Of a stretch of DNA of 64,000 bases, positions 28,873 through 37,501 are shown piece by piece. Source of the DNA: Streptomyces sp. NBC_01428 (GTDB lineage: Bacteria; Actinomycetota; Actinomycetes; Streptomycetales; Streptomycetaceae); NCBI RefSeq assembly GCF_036231965.1, contig NZ_CP109499.1, positions 2,170,001-2,234,000 on the forward strand, in the 5' to 3' direction. Position 1 is the stretch's first letter. Each line of letters starts with the position of its first letter. The position numbers and the translations under genes are program-made. A model generated the notes under the pieces. That model ran no database searches. It was given only the letters and a program-made list of their open reading frames with translations, and was not told the DNA's origin.

Positions 28873-29127
28873 CAAAGGCAGTAGAGGCTCGAAGGTAAGC
28901 CCCCCGGACAGCCTTGCCAAGACCGTCGTCGTTACCCCGCTGAGTCGATCACGTTTCCCACTCCCACGGGTGAAGGACGTGGCCGGTGGCCCGGGCGATG
29001 GGGCCCGATCGGCGGACGGGCGGGTGGCCGACAGCTGTGGCCGACGGACGCGGTCGGCGGGTGGGGCCGGCGGGCCTGGCCGGTGGAGTGGGTGTGCGGG
29101 TGGTGCGGTCGCCTCGGGGGCGGGTGG

Positions 29128-30741
29128 TCAGGTGGTGAGGCCGGCGACGCGCAGGGCGTGGACGAGGTCCCAGTGGCGTTGGTCGGAGACGGTGCGCGCG
29201 GCCTCGAGGAGGAGCGGGACGAGGCGTTGCGGGTCGGGCTGGGCGCTGCGGGCGGCCTCTTCGGGGGTGCGGACGCGGACGTAGGCGCTGAGGAGGGCGC
29301 GGAGTTCGCGGTGGCGGCCCTGGTCGGCGAGGTCGAGGACGGCGGCGCCGATCTCGGGGGCGGGCCGGGCGACGCCTTGGCGGAGCATTTGCTGTCCGTC
29401 GGTGGTGCGGCCTGCGGCGGTGAGGGCGTCGGCGGCGGCGACGAGCCGGTCGGCGGGCAGGGACGCGGCTTCCCACAGGAGGGTGGCCCAGTCGGCGTCG
29501 AGTCCGTGGTGGTGGAGTTCGGCGGCGAGGTGGGGGAAGCGTGCGGCGGGCCAGTGGGCGGCTTCGACGAGGAGGGCGTGTGCTTCGCCGCTGCGGCCTT
29601 CGGCGCGGAGCCGGGTGAGGGTGGTGACGGTGCGGGTGGTGTGGTGCCGTGCGTCGTCGTCGGGTGGGGTGGTGTCGGGGGTGGGGTGGGGTGCGGGTTC
29701 TTCGGCGGCTCCGGCGAAGCGGGCGCCGCGTGGTGTGCGGCGGCCGGGTGCGGTGGGGGTGGGGAGGGTGGGTGTCGTGTCGGGTACGGGGGTGGGGTCG
29801 GTGTCGGCTTCGGTCATGCCGGCGAAGCGTGCGCTGCCCCGGGTGCGGCGCTTGGGGCGTTTCGTGGCGGGCGGGGCGGGGTGGTCGGCTGCGGCGGGGT
29901 CGAACGCGGTGTGGGCGGTGGTGGGTTGGGGGTGGTGGTCGGGTGTCCGGGTGCCGTCGTGGTGGCGTTCGGGTGTCTGGCGTTGCTGGTCGTGGTGTGC
30001 GGGGTCGGCGGGTGTGTTCCTCGGGCCGCCTTGTGCGGGGACCCATGCGTGGGGGTCGTGTGCGGGGGTCGGGGTGGTGGGGGCGCCGGGGTCGTAGGGG
30101 TCGGCGTACGGGCTGGGGGCGCCGGGTGCGGGGTCGCGCGGGTGGGTGTCCTGTTCGGCGGGGTGGGGCCGGTTGTCCGGGTGCGGGGTCCAGGTGCCGT
30201 CGGGTGCGGTCCGCGGGTGTGTGTGGGGGGCGCGGCGGTCGAGGCGGTCGATGCGGTGACGGAGCTCGGTGCAGCGGGCGGTGGCGCGTTCGTGGTCGTC
30301 GTGCGCCCAGGCGAGGTCGAGGCGGATGGCGTCGGCTTCCTCGTGGGTGGCGGCGGTGTGGAGGAGGCGGGCCAGGTCCGTCTGGCGTTCGGCGGCGTAG
30401 CGTTGTTCGCGGAGCATGACGTCGAGGCGGTCGCCGAGCGCGTTTCTGCCGCCGGGTCGGGCGTCGTGGGCGGCGAGTGAGGCCTGGTGGAGGGTGCGGG
30501 CGCGGTCGGTCTCCTGGGATGCGGCGCGGTCTCCGTATCCGGCGAGGAGGTCCTGGAGGAGTGCTTCCACGACGTCCCAGGGGGGTACTTCCCAGCCGTC
30601 GAGGCAGGCGCGCATGCCGTCGGGGTCGCGTTGCCAGAAGACTCCGCACCAGCCGCCGCCTTGGTCGAGCCGGTTCATCAGCTCGTTCAGGTAGCGCGCG
30701 AACTCCCGGACCTGTCCAGGGAGTTGTTCTACAGTCATCAC
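29128..30741 (-). CDS. Unknown Pro/His-rich protein with ordered ends
   Basis: A 537-aa protein I do not recognise. The N-terminal third (1-165) is helical and rich in Arg/Glu/Leu (EQLPGQVREFARYLNELMNRL; later RYAAERQTDLARLLHTAA). The middle (about 170-370) is low-complexity Pro/His/Thr-rich and probably disordered, and contains two copies of an RGxARFAG-like motif (RGSARFAGM and RGARFAGAAE). The C-terminal 160 residues form helical Ala/Leu-rich repeats resembling TPR/pentatricopeptide-like arrays. There is no signal or membrane segment. Codon bias supports a real gene. Confidence 0.7.
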   Translation of the reverse strand: MMTVEQLPGQVREFARYLNELMNRLDQGGGWCGVFWQRDPDGMRACLDGWEVPPWDVVEALLQDLLAGYGDRAASQETDRARTLHQASLAAHDARPGGRNALGDRLDVMLREQRYAAERQTDLARLLHTAATHEEADAIRLDLAWAHDDHERATARCTELRHRIDRLDRRAPHTHPRTAPDGTWTPHPDNRPHPAEQDTHPRDPAPGAPSPYADPYDPGAPTTPTPAHDPHAWVPAQGGPRNTPADPAHHDQQRQTPERHHDGTRTPDHHPQPTTAHTAFDPAAADHPAPPATKRPKRRTRGSARFAGMTEADTDPTPVPDTTPTLPTPTAPGRRTPRGARFAGAAEEPAPHPTPDTTPPDDDARHHTTRTVTTLTRLRAEGRSGEAHALLVEAAHWPAARFPHLAAELHHHGLDADWATLLWEAASLPADRLVAAADALTAAGRTTDGQQMLRQGVARPAPEIGAAVLDLADQGRHRELRALLSAYVRVRTPEEAARSAQPDPQRLVPLLLEAARTVSDQRHWDLVHALRVAGLTT

Positions 30742-31176
30742 CCAACTCCCGCCCGACTGGAGTGCCCCGGTCCGGTAGAAAACACCAGCCGTGTTACGGA
30801 TCGGCTACAGGGAGTTTTCGGCGCGGGCGCAGTGCCCTCAACGATGGATCACTTCGGTGTGCTCCGCTTCGGGCGCGCCGAATGTGGGGCGACCCTACTC
30901 CCCTCCCCCGTCCGCGTGTTGGGGGTCGGTCAGGTCCGGTCGGTGATGGGTGACTCGCTGCCGGTGGGGCGGTGGAGGGTGGGAGTTGGTTCGGCGATGT
31001 CGGGGCCTTGCGACGGTCCCTTGGGCGCTGTGCGGGCTCCGGTTGCTGCCAGGGCGGGTTCCGGTTTCTCCGGGTCCGGGCCTGGCGCGGGTGATCCGGG
31101 CCGGACGCGGGTGATCCGGGCGAGGTGGGTCCTCGCCCGGATCGTCACGTGGCTTCACGTCACGCGGCATCACATC
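30742..31176. other. Gene-free region upstream of the minisatellite
   Basis: About 435 bp with no convincing gene. The left part must hold the promoter of the leftward unknown gene. The right part has a direct repeat of GCGGGTGATCCGGGC (about 31087-31120), a hairpin at 31114-31142, and degenerate CACG-rich words leading into the 18-bp array. Long open frames here in several phases arise from the repeat and G+C bias. Confidence 0.4.
31114..31142. terminator. Hairpin beyond the ggt gene and repeat array
   Basis: A perfect 12-bp inverted repeat, ATCCGGGCGAGG / CCTCGCCCGGAT, with a 5-nt loop. It lies downstream of the leftward ggt gene, past the minisatellite, and could be its terminator. Confidence 0.6.
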
Positions 31177-31590
31177 GCGACGCGGGTGGGTGTCGCGACG
31201 CGGGTGGGTGCCGCGACGCGGGTGGGTGCCGCGACGCGAGTGGGTGCCGCGACGCGAGTGGGTGCCGCGACGCGAGTGGGTGCCGCGACGCGAGTGGGTG
31301 CCGCGACGCGAGTGGGTGCCGCGACGCGAGTGGGTGCCGCGACGCGAGTGGGTGCCGCGACGCGAGTGGGTGCCGCGACGCGAGTGGGTGCCGCGTCGCG
31401 AGTGGGTGCCGCGACGCGAGTGGGTGCCGCGTCGCGAGTGGGTGCCGCGTCGCGAGTGGGTGCCGCGTCGCGAGTGGGTGCCGCGACGCGAGTGGGTGCC
31501 GCGACGCGAGTGGGTGCCGCGACGCGAGTGGGTGCCGCGACGCGAGTGGGTGCCGCGACGCGAGTGGGTGCCGCGTCGCGGGTGGGTGTC
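31177..31590. repeat. 18-bp minisatellite, 23 uninterrupted copies
   Basis: Exactly 23 head-to-tail units of 18 bp (414 bp) with consensus GCGACGCGAGTGGGTGCC. Variation is limited to A/T at position 4, G/A at position 9 and a final TC in the first and last units. Because 18 is a multiple of 3 and the unit lacks stops, all frames stay open, which creates spurious ORFs on both strands. The last base of the array is also the last base of the ggt stop codon, so the array starts exactly where ggt ends. There are no spacers, so it is not a CRISPR. Confidence 0.95.
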
Positions 31591-33407
31591 TACGGTGCTG
31601 GTCGTACCACCATCGCCGAGCCGCCGCCTCGGCGTACCTTCTCCGCCGCGGCCAGCCATGCGCCGTTCGGGAGGCGTTGGACGCCGGTGGCCGCGCCGAT
31701 CTCCGGGTTGGGTTTGAAGGAGTGGCCGATGGCTTCGAGCCGTGCCCTCAACGGGCTGTCGTAGAGGGCGGGTTCGAGTTCGGTCTGGGCGGCGTTGCGC
31801 TGGCTGGCGCGGGGTGCGGCGATCGCGTCGACGAGGGGGAGGCCCCGGTCGACGAACTCGGTGAGCGTCTGCAGGACGGTGGTGATGATGGTGGCGCCGC
31901 CGGGTGAGCCGAGGGCCACGACGGGGCGGCTGTGGCGGTCGAGGACGATGGTGGGGGAGATCGACGAGCGGGGGCGTTTGCCGGGGCCGGGCAGGTTGGG
32001 GTCGTGGACGGCGGGGCTCGCGGGTGCGAAGGAGAAGTCGGTGAGTTCGTTGTTGAGGAGGAATCCGCGTCCGGGGACGGTGATGCCGCTGCCGCCGGTC
32101 TGCTCGATGGTGAGGGTGTAGGAGACGACGTTGCCCCACTTGTCGGCGACCGTCAGGTGGGTGGTGTTCTCGCCCTCGTACGTCGTCGGGGCGGCCTTTC
32201 CGCCGGTGGTGCAGGCGGTGGGGTGGTGGGGGTCGCCGGGTGGGAGGGGGCTGGTGAGGACGGCGTCGTCCTTGATGAGGCAGCCGCGGGAGTCGGCGTA
32301 CTTCTGTGCCAGCAGGCCCTTGGTGGGGACGTCCTCGAAGGCCGGGTCGCCGACCCAGCGGCCGCGGTCGGCGAACGCGATGCGGCTCGCCTCGATGAAG
32401 CGGTGCAGGTAGCGTGCCTCACTCGCCTGGGAGAGGTCGGTGTTCTCCAGGATGTTGAGGGCTTCGCCGACGGTGGTTCCGCCGGAGGAGGACGGGGCGA
32501 TGGAGTAGACGTTCAGGCCGCGGTACGGGGTCCGGGTGGGTGCCTGGCGTTTCGCCTCGTAGGCGGCGAGGTCGCGTGTGGTCAGTCGGCCGGGGCGGGC
32601 GTTGTAGCCGGAGGCGGGGTCGACGGGCGGTTTGTCGGCGGTGGCGACGACCTCGCGGCCGAGGCGGCCGTGGTAGACGGCGTCCATTCCCTTCTCGCCC
32701 AGCTCGGTGTAGGTGCGGGCGAGGTCGGGGTTCTTGAACGTGGAGCCGACGACGGGGAGGGAGCCGCCGGGCAGGAACAGTTGCGCGGTGGCGGGGAAGT
32801 TCGCGAACCGGGCCTGGTTGGCCTCGGTCTGGGAGCGGAAGGTGTCGTCGACGGTGAATCCGTCGCGGGCGAGGCGCTCGGCGGGCTTCAGGACGGTGTG
32901 GAGTCGTTTGCTGCCCCAGGTGTCCAGGGCCGTCTGCCAGGTCGCGGGGGTGCCCGGTGTGCCCACGCTCAGGCCGCTGGTGACGGCGTCGGCGAAGGCG
33001 AGGGGTTTGCCGTTCTCCAGGAACAGTCCGGAGTCGGCGGTCAGGGGTGCCGTCTCGCGTCCGTCGATGGTGTGCACCGTGCGGGACTTGGCGTCGTAGT
33101 AGACGAAGTAGCCGCCTCCGCCGATGCCGGAGGAGTAGGGCTCGGTGACGCCGAGGGCGGCCGCGGTGGCGACGGCGGCGTCGACGGCGTTGCCGCCGTT
33201 CTTCAGGACCTCGATGCCGGCGGCGGAGGCGTCCTGGTCGACGCTGGCGACGGCGCCGCCGTAGCCGACGGCGACGGGTGTCTTGGCGCCGGTGGTTCTC
33301 GCGGTGGTGGTTGCGGCCGGTGCTGCGGGGGGTGCCGCGGCACCGACCGTCATCACCGTGGCCGAAACCGCCAGGACCGCCAGATTCCGCGCAACAGGGC
33401 GACGCAT
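31590..33407 (-). CDS. ggt: Secreted gamma-glutamyltransferase
   Basis: A 605-aa precursor with an N-terminal Sec signal (RRPVARNLAVLAVSATVMTVGAAAPPAAPA). The large-subunit motifs are LKNGGNAVDAAVATAAALGVTEPYSSGIGGGG and TIDGRETAP, and the autoprocessing/catalytic Thr lies in ENTTHLTVADKWGNVVSYT (about residue 400). Downstream come NNELTDFSF and SISPTIVLD, SPGGATI (oxyanion site). It would cleave extracellular glutathione or gamma-glutamyl peptides. The stop codon abuts the 18-bp repeat array. A second, signal-less GGT homologue lies at 18481-20301. Confidence 0.93.
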   Translation of the reverse strand: MRRPVARNLAVLAVSATVMTVGAAAPPAAPAATTTARTTGAKTPVAVGYGGAVASVDQDASAAGIEVLKNGGNAVDAAVATAAALGVTEPYSSGIGGGGYFVYYDAKSRTVHTIDGRETAPLTADSGLFLENGKPLAFADAVTSGLSVGTPGTPATWQTALDTWGSKRLHTVLKPAERLARDGFTVDDTFRSQTEANQARFANFPATAQLFLPGGSLPVVGSTFKNPDLARTYTELGEKGMDAVYHGRLGREVVATADKPPVDPASGYNARPGRLTTRDLAAYEAKRQAPTRTPYRGLNVYSIAPSSSGGTTVGEALNILENTDLSQASEARYLHRFIEASRIAFADRGRWVGDPAFEDVPTKGLLAQKYADSRGCLIKDDAVLTSPLPPGDPHHPTACTTGGKAAPTTYEGENTTHLTVADKWGNVVSYTLTIEQTGGSGITVPGRGFLLNNELTDFSFAPASPAVHDPNLPGPGKRPRSSISPTIVLDRHSRPVVALGSPGGATIITTVLQTLTEFVDRGLPLVDAIAAPRASQRNAAQTELEPALYDSPLRARLEAIGHSFKPNPEIGAATGVQRLPNGAWLAAAEKVRRGGGSAMVVRPAP

Positions 33408-33511
33408 CCGTACCTCCAGTCAACAGCTGTGGGCGCAGCGTAACGTCGATGCCATGCTCGCGTCAGGACCCCCTCGAACGTGTTTCCGTGGGCCCGCTAG
33501 CATGCGCGCCC

Positions 33512-34282
33512 ATGACTGACGACGTGCGGAACATCGTCCTCGGCGTCCTGGCGGCCGGCATCAGTGCCGCGCTCGGCTGGCTCGCCCGTACCTATCTGTG
33601 GAAGCGCAGGTTGCGGCGCAAGCAGGCGTTCTTCGGGCTGCCCGACAATTCCGAGTCGCTGCTGGTGGTGAATCGCGAGGCGGGTGGGCCGGAGCTGACG
33701 GTGATGCGTCATGACGTGTTCGCGCTGCTGGAGTTGTCGGCGCTGATCAAGGACTGTGGGGCGCATGCCCAGGTCATCGCGCACGATGCCACACAGCAGG
33801 GCTTCGGGGAGCGGACGGAGTTCTGTGTGGGGGGTCCGTCGTCGAATCGGCGGATGGCGGCGCATCTGCATTCGTTGCTGCCCGGGATACGGGTGAACGT
33901 GGACTCCGAGCCGGGTCCGGACCGGGGTGCGTTCCAGATCGGGAGTGAGCGGTACCGTCTGGAGTCGGGTCGGGCCGAGTACGTGATTCTGGGGCGGCTC
34001 ACGGCGGGCCAGGGCCGGGACGCGCGGCCGGTGTTCCTGTTCTGCGGGCAGCGGGCGATCACCAATCAGGCGGCGACGCGTTACCTGGCGCGGAACCATG
34101 CGCGGCTGGCCCGTAAGCACGGCGGCAGCAGTTTCGTCCTGTTGCTGAAGGTCGTGAACTCGCAGGCGTACGGTCCCGATGTCGTCGAGGTCGTCGCGGA
34201 CGTCACGCGCGCCGCCCAGGCGCCGTTGCCGACGCCGGCGCCTGCCACGGGGGCGGGCTCCAGGCATCGCGCGGAGTCCTGA
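33512..34282 (+). CDS. Conserved protein of unknown function with N-terminal membrane anchor
   Basis: A 256-aa protein I do not recognise. It has one N-terminal hydrophobic helix (NIVLGVLAAGISAALGWLART, residues 6-27) followed by a very basic stretch (KRRLRRKQ), predicting a cytoplasmic domain. That domain has alternating strands and helices, including LLVVNREAGGPELTVMRHDVFALLELSALIK, GPSSNRRMAAHLHSLLPGI and FLFCGQRAITNQAATRYLARNHARLARK. The last third could be a nucleotide-binding-like sheet. It is divergent from ggt. Confidence 0.7.
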   Translation: MTDDVRNIVLGVLAAGISAALGWLARTYLWKRRLRRKQAFFGLPDNSESLLVVNREAGGPELTVMRHDVFALLELSALIKDCGAHAQVIAHDATQQGFGERTEFCVGGPSSNRRMAAHLHSLLPGIRVNVDSEPGPDRGAFQIGSERYRLESGRAEYVILGRLTAGQGRDARPVFLFCGQRAITNQAATRYLARNHARLARKHGGSSFVLLLKVVNSQAYGPDVVEVVADVTRAAQAPLPTPAPATGAGSRHRAES

Positions 34283-34310
34283 GCGGCGGGACGACGCGGC
34301 GGAGGCGCGA

Positions 34311-34352
34311 CGGAGGGCGCGCGGCGGAGGGCGCGCGGCGGAGGGCGAGTGG
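34311..34352. repeat. Three tandem 14-bp repeats
   Basis: CGGAGGGCGCGCGG occurs twice, followed by a diverged third copy, CGGAGGGCGAGTGG, just after the stop of the preceding gene. Confidence 0.75.
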
Positions 34353-34405
34353 GCGCCGCGCCGGCGCGGGCGGCGGCCCGGGAGGAGATGGACTCTTCAA
34401 CGATC

Positions 34406-34459
34406 GTTACTCGCACGTAACTTACTCACGGGTTACTTCCGGTAAGACACCGAGGTTAC
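34406..34459. promoter_or_regulatory. Cluster of GTTAC/GTAAC sites upstream of the secreted hydrolase
   Basis: An A+T-richer stretch contains GTTAC-N6-GTAAC (34406-34421), GGTTAC followed by GGTAA (34431-34445) and GGTTACC (34454-34460). These repeated dyad half-sites 40-90 bp before the GTG start suggest an operator bound cooperatively, or overlap with the promoter. Confidence 0.5.
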
Positions 34460-34497
34460 CGTCGGGTCACTTTGCACCGACCAGTGAGGAGTGACCT

Positions 34498-36075
34498 GTG
34501 GGATCCGGTCGCAACGCCCTGCGCACGTCCGCCGTCGGTGCCGTCTCCGCGACACTGATCGCCGCCGCCGGCCTCGGATCGGCCCCCGCCGCCCAGGCCG
34601 CGGGGGGCACGGGCGGCGGTATACGGTTCGTCGACATCGCCGGCGACGGCGGAACGCCCCTCAAGGCCAACGTCGTCACGCCCGCGGGAGCCGACGGCAC
34701 CCGCGCCTACCCCCTCGTCGTGCTGCCGACGAGCTGGGGCCTGCCGCAGGTCGAGTACCTCGCGCAGGCCCAGAAGCTCGCGAACTCCGGCTACGTGGTG
34801 GTCGGTTACAACGTCCGCGGATTCTGGCAGTCCGGCGGGCAGATCGAGGTCGCGGGTCCGCCCGACACCGCCGACGCCTCCAAGGTGATCGACTGGGCGC
34901 TCGCCAACACCCCCGCGGATCCCGGGAAGATCGGTATGGCGGGTGTGTCGTACGGGGCCGGCATCAGCCTGCTCGCCGCCGCCCACGACCGGCGCGTCAA
35001 GGCCGTCGCCGCGCTCAGCGGCTGGGCCGACCTGATCGACTCGATCTACTCCCACCGCACCCAGCACGCCCAGGCGGCCGCGGTACTGGACGGCGCCGGC
35101 CGTCTCACGGGCCGCCCCGGACCCGAACTCCAGCAGGTCTTCTCGGACTTCTTCTCCTCGAACCTGTCCAAGGAGCAGAGCCTCATCGACTGGGGCAGGA
35201 AGCGCTCCCCCGCGACCTACGTCGACCGGCTCAACAAGAACGGCGCCGCCGTCTTCCTCGCCAACGCCTGGGGCGACACGGTCTTCTCACCCAACCAGTA
35301 CGCCCGGTTCTACGGGGAGCTGACCGGCCCCAAGCGCCTGGAGTTCCGGCCCGGCGACCACGCCACGGCCGAGCTGACCGGCCTGTTCGGGCTCCCCAAC
35401 GACGTGTGGACCGACACCGGCCGCTGGTTCGACCACTATCTCAAGGGCGAGGACAACGGAGTCGACCGCGAGCAGCCCGTACGGCTCAAGTCCCGCTCCA
35501 CCGGCGGCTACGAGGGCTACCCGGACTGGAAGTCGGTCGGCGCGACCACCCGGAAGATCGCCCTCGGCGGCACGACCACGATCCGTACGAACGTCGACTC
35601 GGGCGCGGACGGTGGAGTGGTCTTCCTGTCCAGCATCCTCGACCAGTTGACGCGGACCCCGCCGATGGCCTCGATCCCGCTGCTCCCGCGCACCTGGGCC
35701 GCAGTCTGGCAGTCGGGGAAGTACACGAGCGGACAGCAGGTGCGCGGTACGGCGCGGGTGCACACCACGGTCACCGCGACCAAGGAGAGCGGCACCCTCG
35801 TCGCCTATCTGTACGACGTGGGGCCGCTCGGCCTCGGCAGGCTGGTCAGCAACGCGCCGTACACCTTCCACGGGCGGACGCCCGGCAAGCCGTTCGGTGT
35901 GGACCTGGAGTTGTTCTCCACGGCCTACGACGTCCCGGCAGGGCATCGGCTGGCCCTGGTCGTCGACACGGTGGACCCGCTCTACATCGAGCACAACCCG
36001 TCCGGCGCGCAGCTGACCTTCTCCTCGCCGGAGCACGACCCGTCGTATGTGACGGTGCCCCTGCGCGAACAGTGA
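34498..36075 (+). CDS. Secreted CocE/NonD-family alpha/beta hydrolase
   Basis: A 525-aa exported hydrolase. It has a twin-Arg-less Sec signal (LRTSAVGAVSATLIAAAGLGSAPAAQAA), then an alpha/beta hydrolase domain. The nucleophile is Ser in GMAGVSYGAGIS (about residue 165), the acid probably in LANAWGDTVFS, and the His in GDHATAEL. The C-terminal about 150 residues form the jelly-roll domain of the X-prolyl dipeptidyl acylpeptidase/CocE family. The substrate may be a peptide or ester. The GTG start has GAGGAG upstream. Confidence 0.85.
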   Translation: MGSGRNALRTSAVGAVSATLIAAAGLGSAPAAQAAGGTGGGIRFVDIAGDGGTPLKANVVTPAGADGTRAYPLVVLPTSWGLPQVEYLAQAQKLANSGYVVVGYNVRGFWQSGGQIEVAGPPDTADASKVIDWALANTPADPGKIGMAGVSYGAGISLLAAAHDRRVKAVAALSGWADLIDSIYSHRTQHAQAAAVLDGAGRLTGRPGPELQQVFSDFFSSNLSKEQSLIDWGRKRSPATYVDRLNKNGAAVFLANAWGDTVFSPNQYARFYGELTGPKRLEFRPGDHATAELTGLFGLPNDVWTDTGRWFDHYLKGEDNGVDREQPVRLKSRSTGGYEGYPDWKSVGATTRKIALGGTTTIRTNVDSGADGGVVFLSSILDQLTRTPPMASIPLLPRTWAAVWQSGKYTSGQQVRGTARVHTTVTATKESGTLVAYLYDVGPLGLGRLVSNAPYTFHGRTPGKPFGVDLELFSTAYDVPAGHRLALVVDTVDPLYIEHNPSGAQLTFSSPEHDPSYVTVPLREQ

Positions 36076-36516
36076 TCTCCGGCTGCCGCCGGCCGGGCCT
36101 GGCCCTGTGAGCTGCTGCTCCCCTACGGTGGCGGGGCGGTGGGGGGTACCCCACCCGGCAGCAGCGTCCCTGGTTCGGCCGGTGCCACGTCCACGGCCTC
36201 GGTCTCGGGACTGCTCCGCTCCCACCGGTCGGCCCGGGTGAGCGGCGCGCACATCCCGGTGCGGAGCGGCCAGGTCGCCGTCACCGCGGGGATGAACGCC
36301 ACATCGTAGTCGAGGTTCGACGCGGTCGGCTTCCCGGTGCGGATCCGACGGCCCACGCCGTGCGGGGCGCGGGGGTCGTGGGGCGGGGTGGTCCTGGTGC
36401 CGCGGACGTGCCCGCGGGTCCGGCGTGTCCGGCGTGTCCGCTGGCCGAGCGATGTTCCCGGACGGGGGATCCCTTGTGCCGTCGGGCAGTTGGGGTCCTC
36501 TCGGGGTACGGGCGGC
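36076..36516. other. Gene-free region with possible decayed coding sequence
   Basis: About 440 bp without an intact gene. On the minus strand one frame reads SNLDYDVAFIPAVTATW... and ends near 36123. It looks more protein-like than random shadow, but I cannot assign it. Together with the gluA remnant to its right, this suggests a decayed locus. Confidence 0.35.
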
Positions 36517-36672
36517 TCAGCGGGCGGGCTGCCCTCCTTTCGGGGGTGCCGGCGGGCCGGTGACGGCGGTCGCCTCCCCTGTGCCGACGGTGAGGTCGAC
36601 GTCCTGCGGAACATGCGGCTCCCCGAAGTACGTGGTGACGTCGTGCAGCTCGATCAACGGATCGACGGCCAT
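36517..36672 (-). pseudogene. gluA: Remnant of glutamate ABC-transporter ATPase (gluA)
   Basis: A 51-codon frame starts MAVDPLIELHDVTTYFGEPH and continues VPQDVDLTVGTGEATAVTGP. It closely matches the first 40 residues of actinobacterial GluA-type polar-amino-acid ABC ATPases (expected pattern: LIELHDVTKYFG, then HVLQDIDLTV, then GEVxxVIGPSGSGKST). The Walker A motif is destroyed (GPPAPPKGG instead of GPSGSGKST) and a stop follows eight codons later. No other transporter genes lie nearby. It could still be translated as a short peptide but cannot be an ATPase. Confidence 0.7.
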
Positions 36673-36885
36673 TCCGGTCCTGTCCACTCTCGGCTGGGTC
36701 GGTCAGCAAACTATCGACGCAAAACGGGACTTAAGGGACGACACGCACGCAGAGCAATTAACCGTATTTGAGGCTGCATCACGACCTCATCACGACACTC
36801 CGTACGATCCCCCGGATGGCATTCCGACCGGCACGTCCGGGCTACGGGAAGCGGGCCGCAGCCGGGACCGGCCGGAGGGCTTCCG

Positions 36886-37326
36886 CTACCCCTCGGAGGC
36901 CTCGGCGTAGGTCTGGGACAGTTCGGGGACGCCCTGGACGGCCCAGTCGAGCCCCGCCTCGACGACCGCGATCTCCCGGCCCGACGGCAGCCGGACGGCG
37001 GGGCTGCCACCGGGCCAGACGTGCCAGGACGCGCCGGGGACCGTACGTACGACGACCGTGCCGAGATAGAGGCCGGCGTCGTTGCCCAGCCAGGGAAGCG
37101 CCTCCGGGTCGTCGCGCCACAACGGCAGCAGTTGATCCAGCGCCGCCAACGACGCCGGGCTGTCGTCCAGTTCGAGGCCGGCCGCCGCGGCCTGGGAGCG
37201 GAGCAGCTCGCACTCCGAGAGGAGTTCGGCGACACCGTCCGGGTCGTCCTCGAAAGCGGCGGCGAGCGCCCGGTCCTGCTGCGCCGGATGGCGCCTGCGC
37301 CATTTTTCCAAGAAGGGGATGTTCAT
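36886..37326 (-). CDS. DUF6278 family protein
   Basis: A 146-aa acidic cytoplasmic protein, beginning MNIPFLEKWRRRH, with a helical N-terminal half (DPDGVAELLSECELLRSQAAAAG) and a beta-rich C-terminal half (NDAGLYLGTVVVRTVPGASWHVWPGG, then SGREIAVVEAGLDWAV). The pattern fits the actinobacterial DUF6278 family, whose function is unknown. It is divergent from the XRE regulator, with about 175 bp between starts. Confidence 0.7.
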   Translation of the reverse strand: MNIPFLEKWRRRHPAQQDRALAAAFEDDPDGVAELLSECELLRSQAAAAGLELDDSPASLAALDQLLPLWRDDPEALPWLGNDAGLYLGTVVVRTVPGASWHVWPGGSPAVRLPSGREIAVVEAGLDWAVQGVPELSQTYAEASEG

Positions 37327-37501
37327 GACCGGCCTCTCCGTGGGGTGCGATCGCCGACGGCTCCGCGTTCCCGGCGTTTCCACGAGCCTATCTTGCGGCA
37401 GTTGATCACGGAATGGGCGAATCGGCGGCGTAGCGGACCCGCCGTTGCCTACCCCTGGCCGGGGCAGGCCGGGTGGCGCCGGGGCGCCGATACTCGGAGC
37501 C

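Noticed and set aside
31177..31590. Possible CRISPR array
   Set aside because: Units are contiguous with no spacers, and no cas genes are present.
30487..32139. Long open frames with (AATRVG)n, (CRDASG)n, RREWVP and (THSRRG)n repeats
   Set aside because: They are created by the stop-free 18-bp array in every phase and lack ribosome-binding sites and sensible flanks.
36123..36614. 163-residue minus-strand frame as an intact gene
   Set aside because: Its N-terminal half is the out-of-frame shadow of the gluA remnant and it lacks a plausible start; only the C-terminal part looks protein-like.
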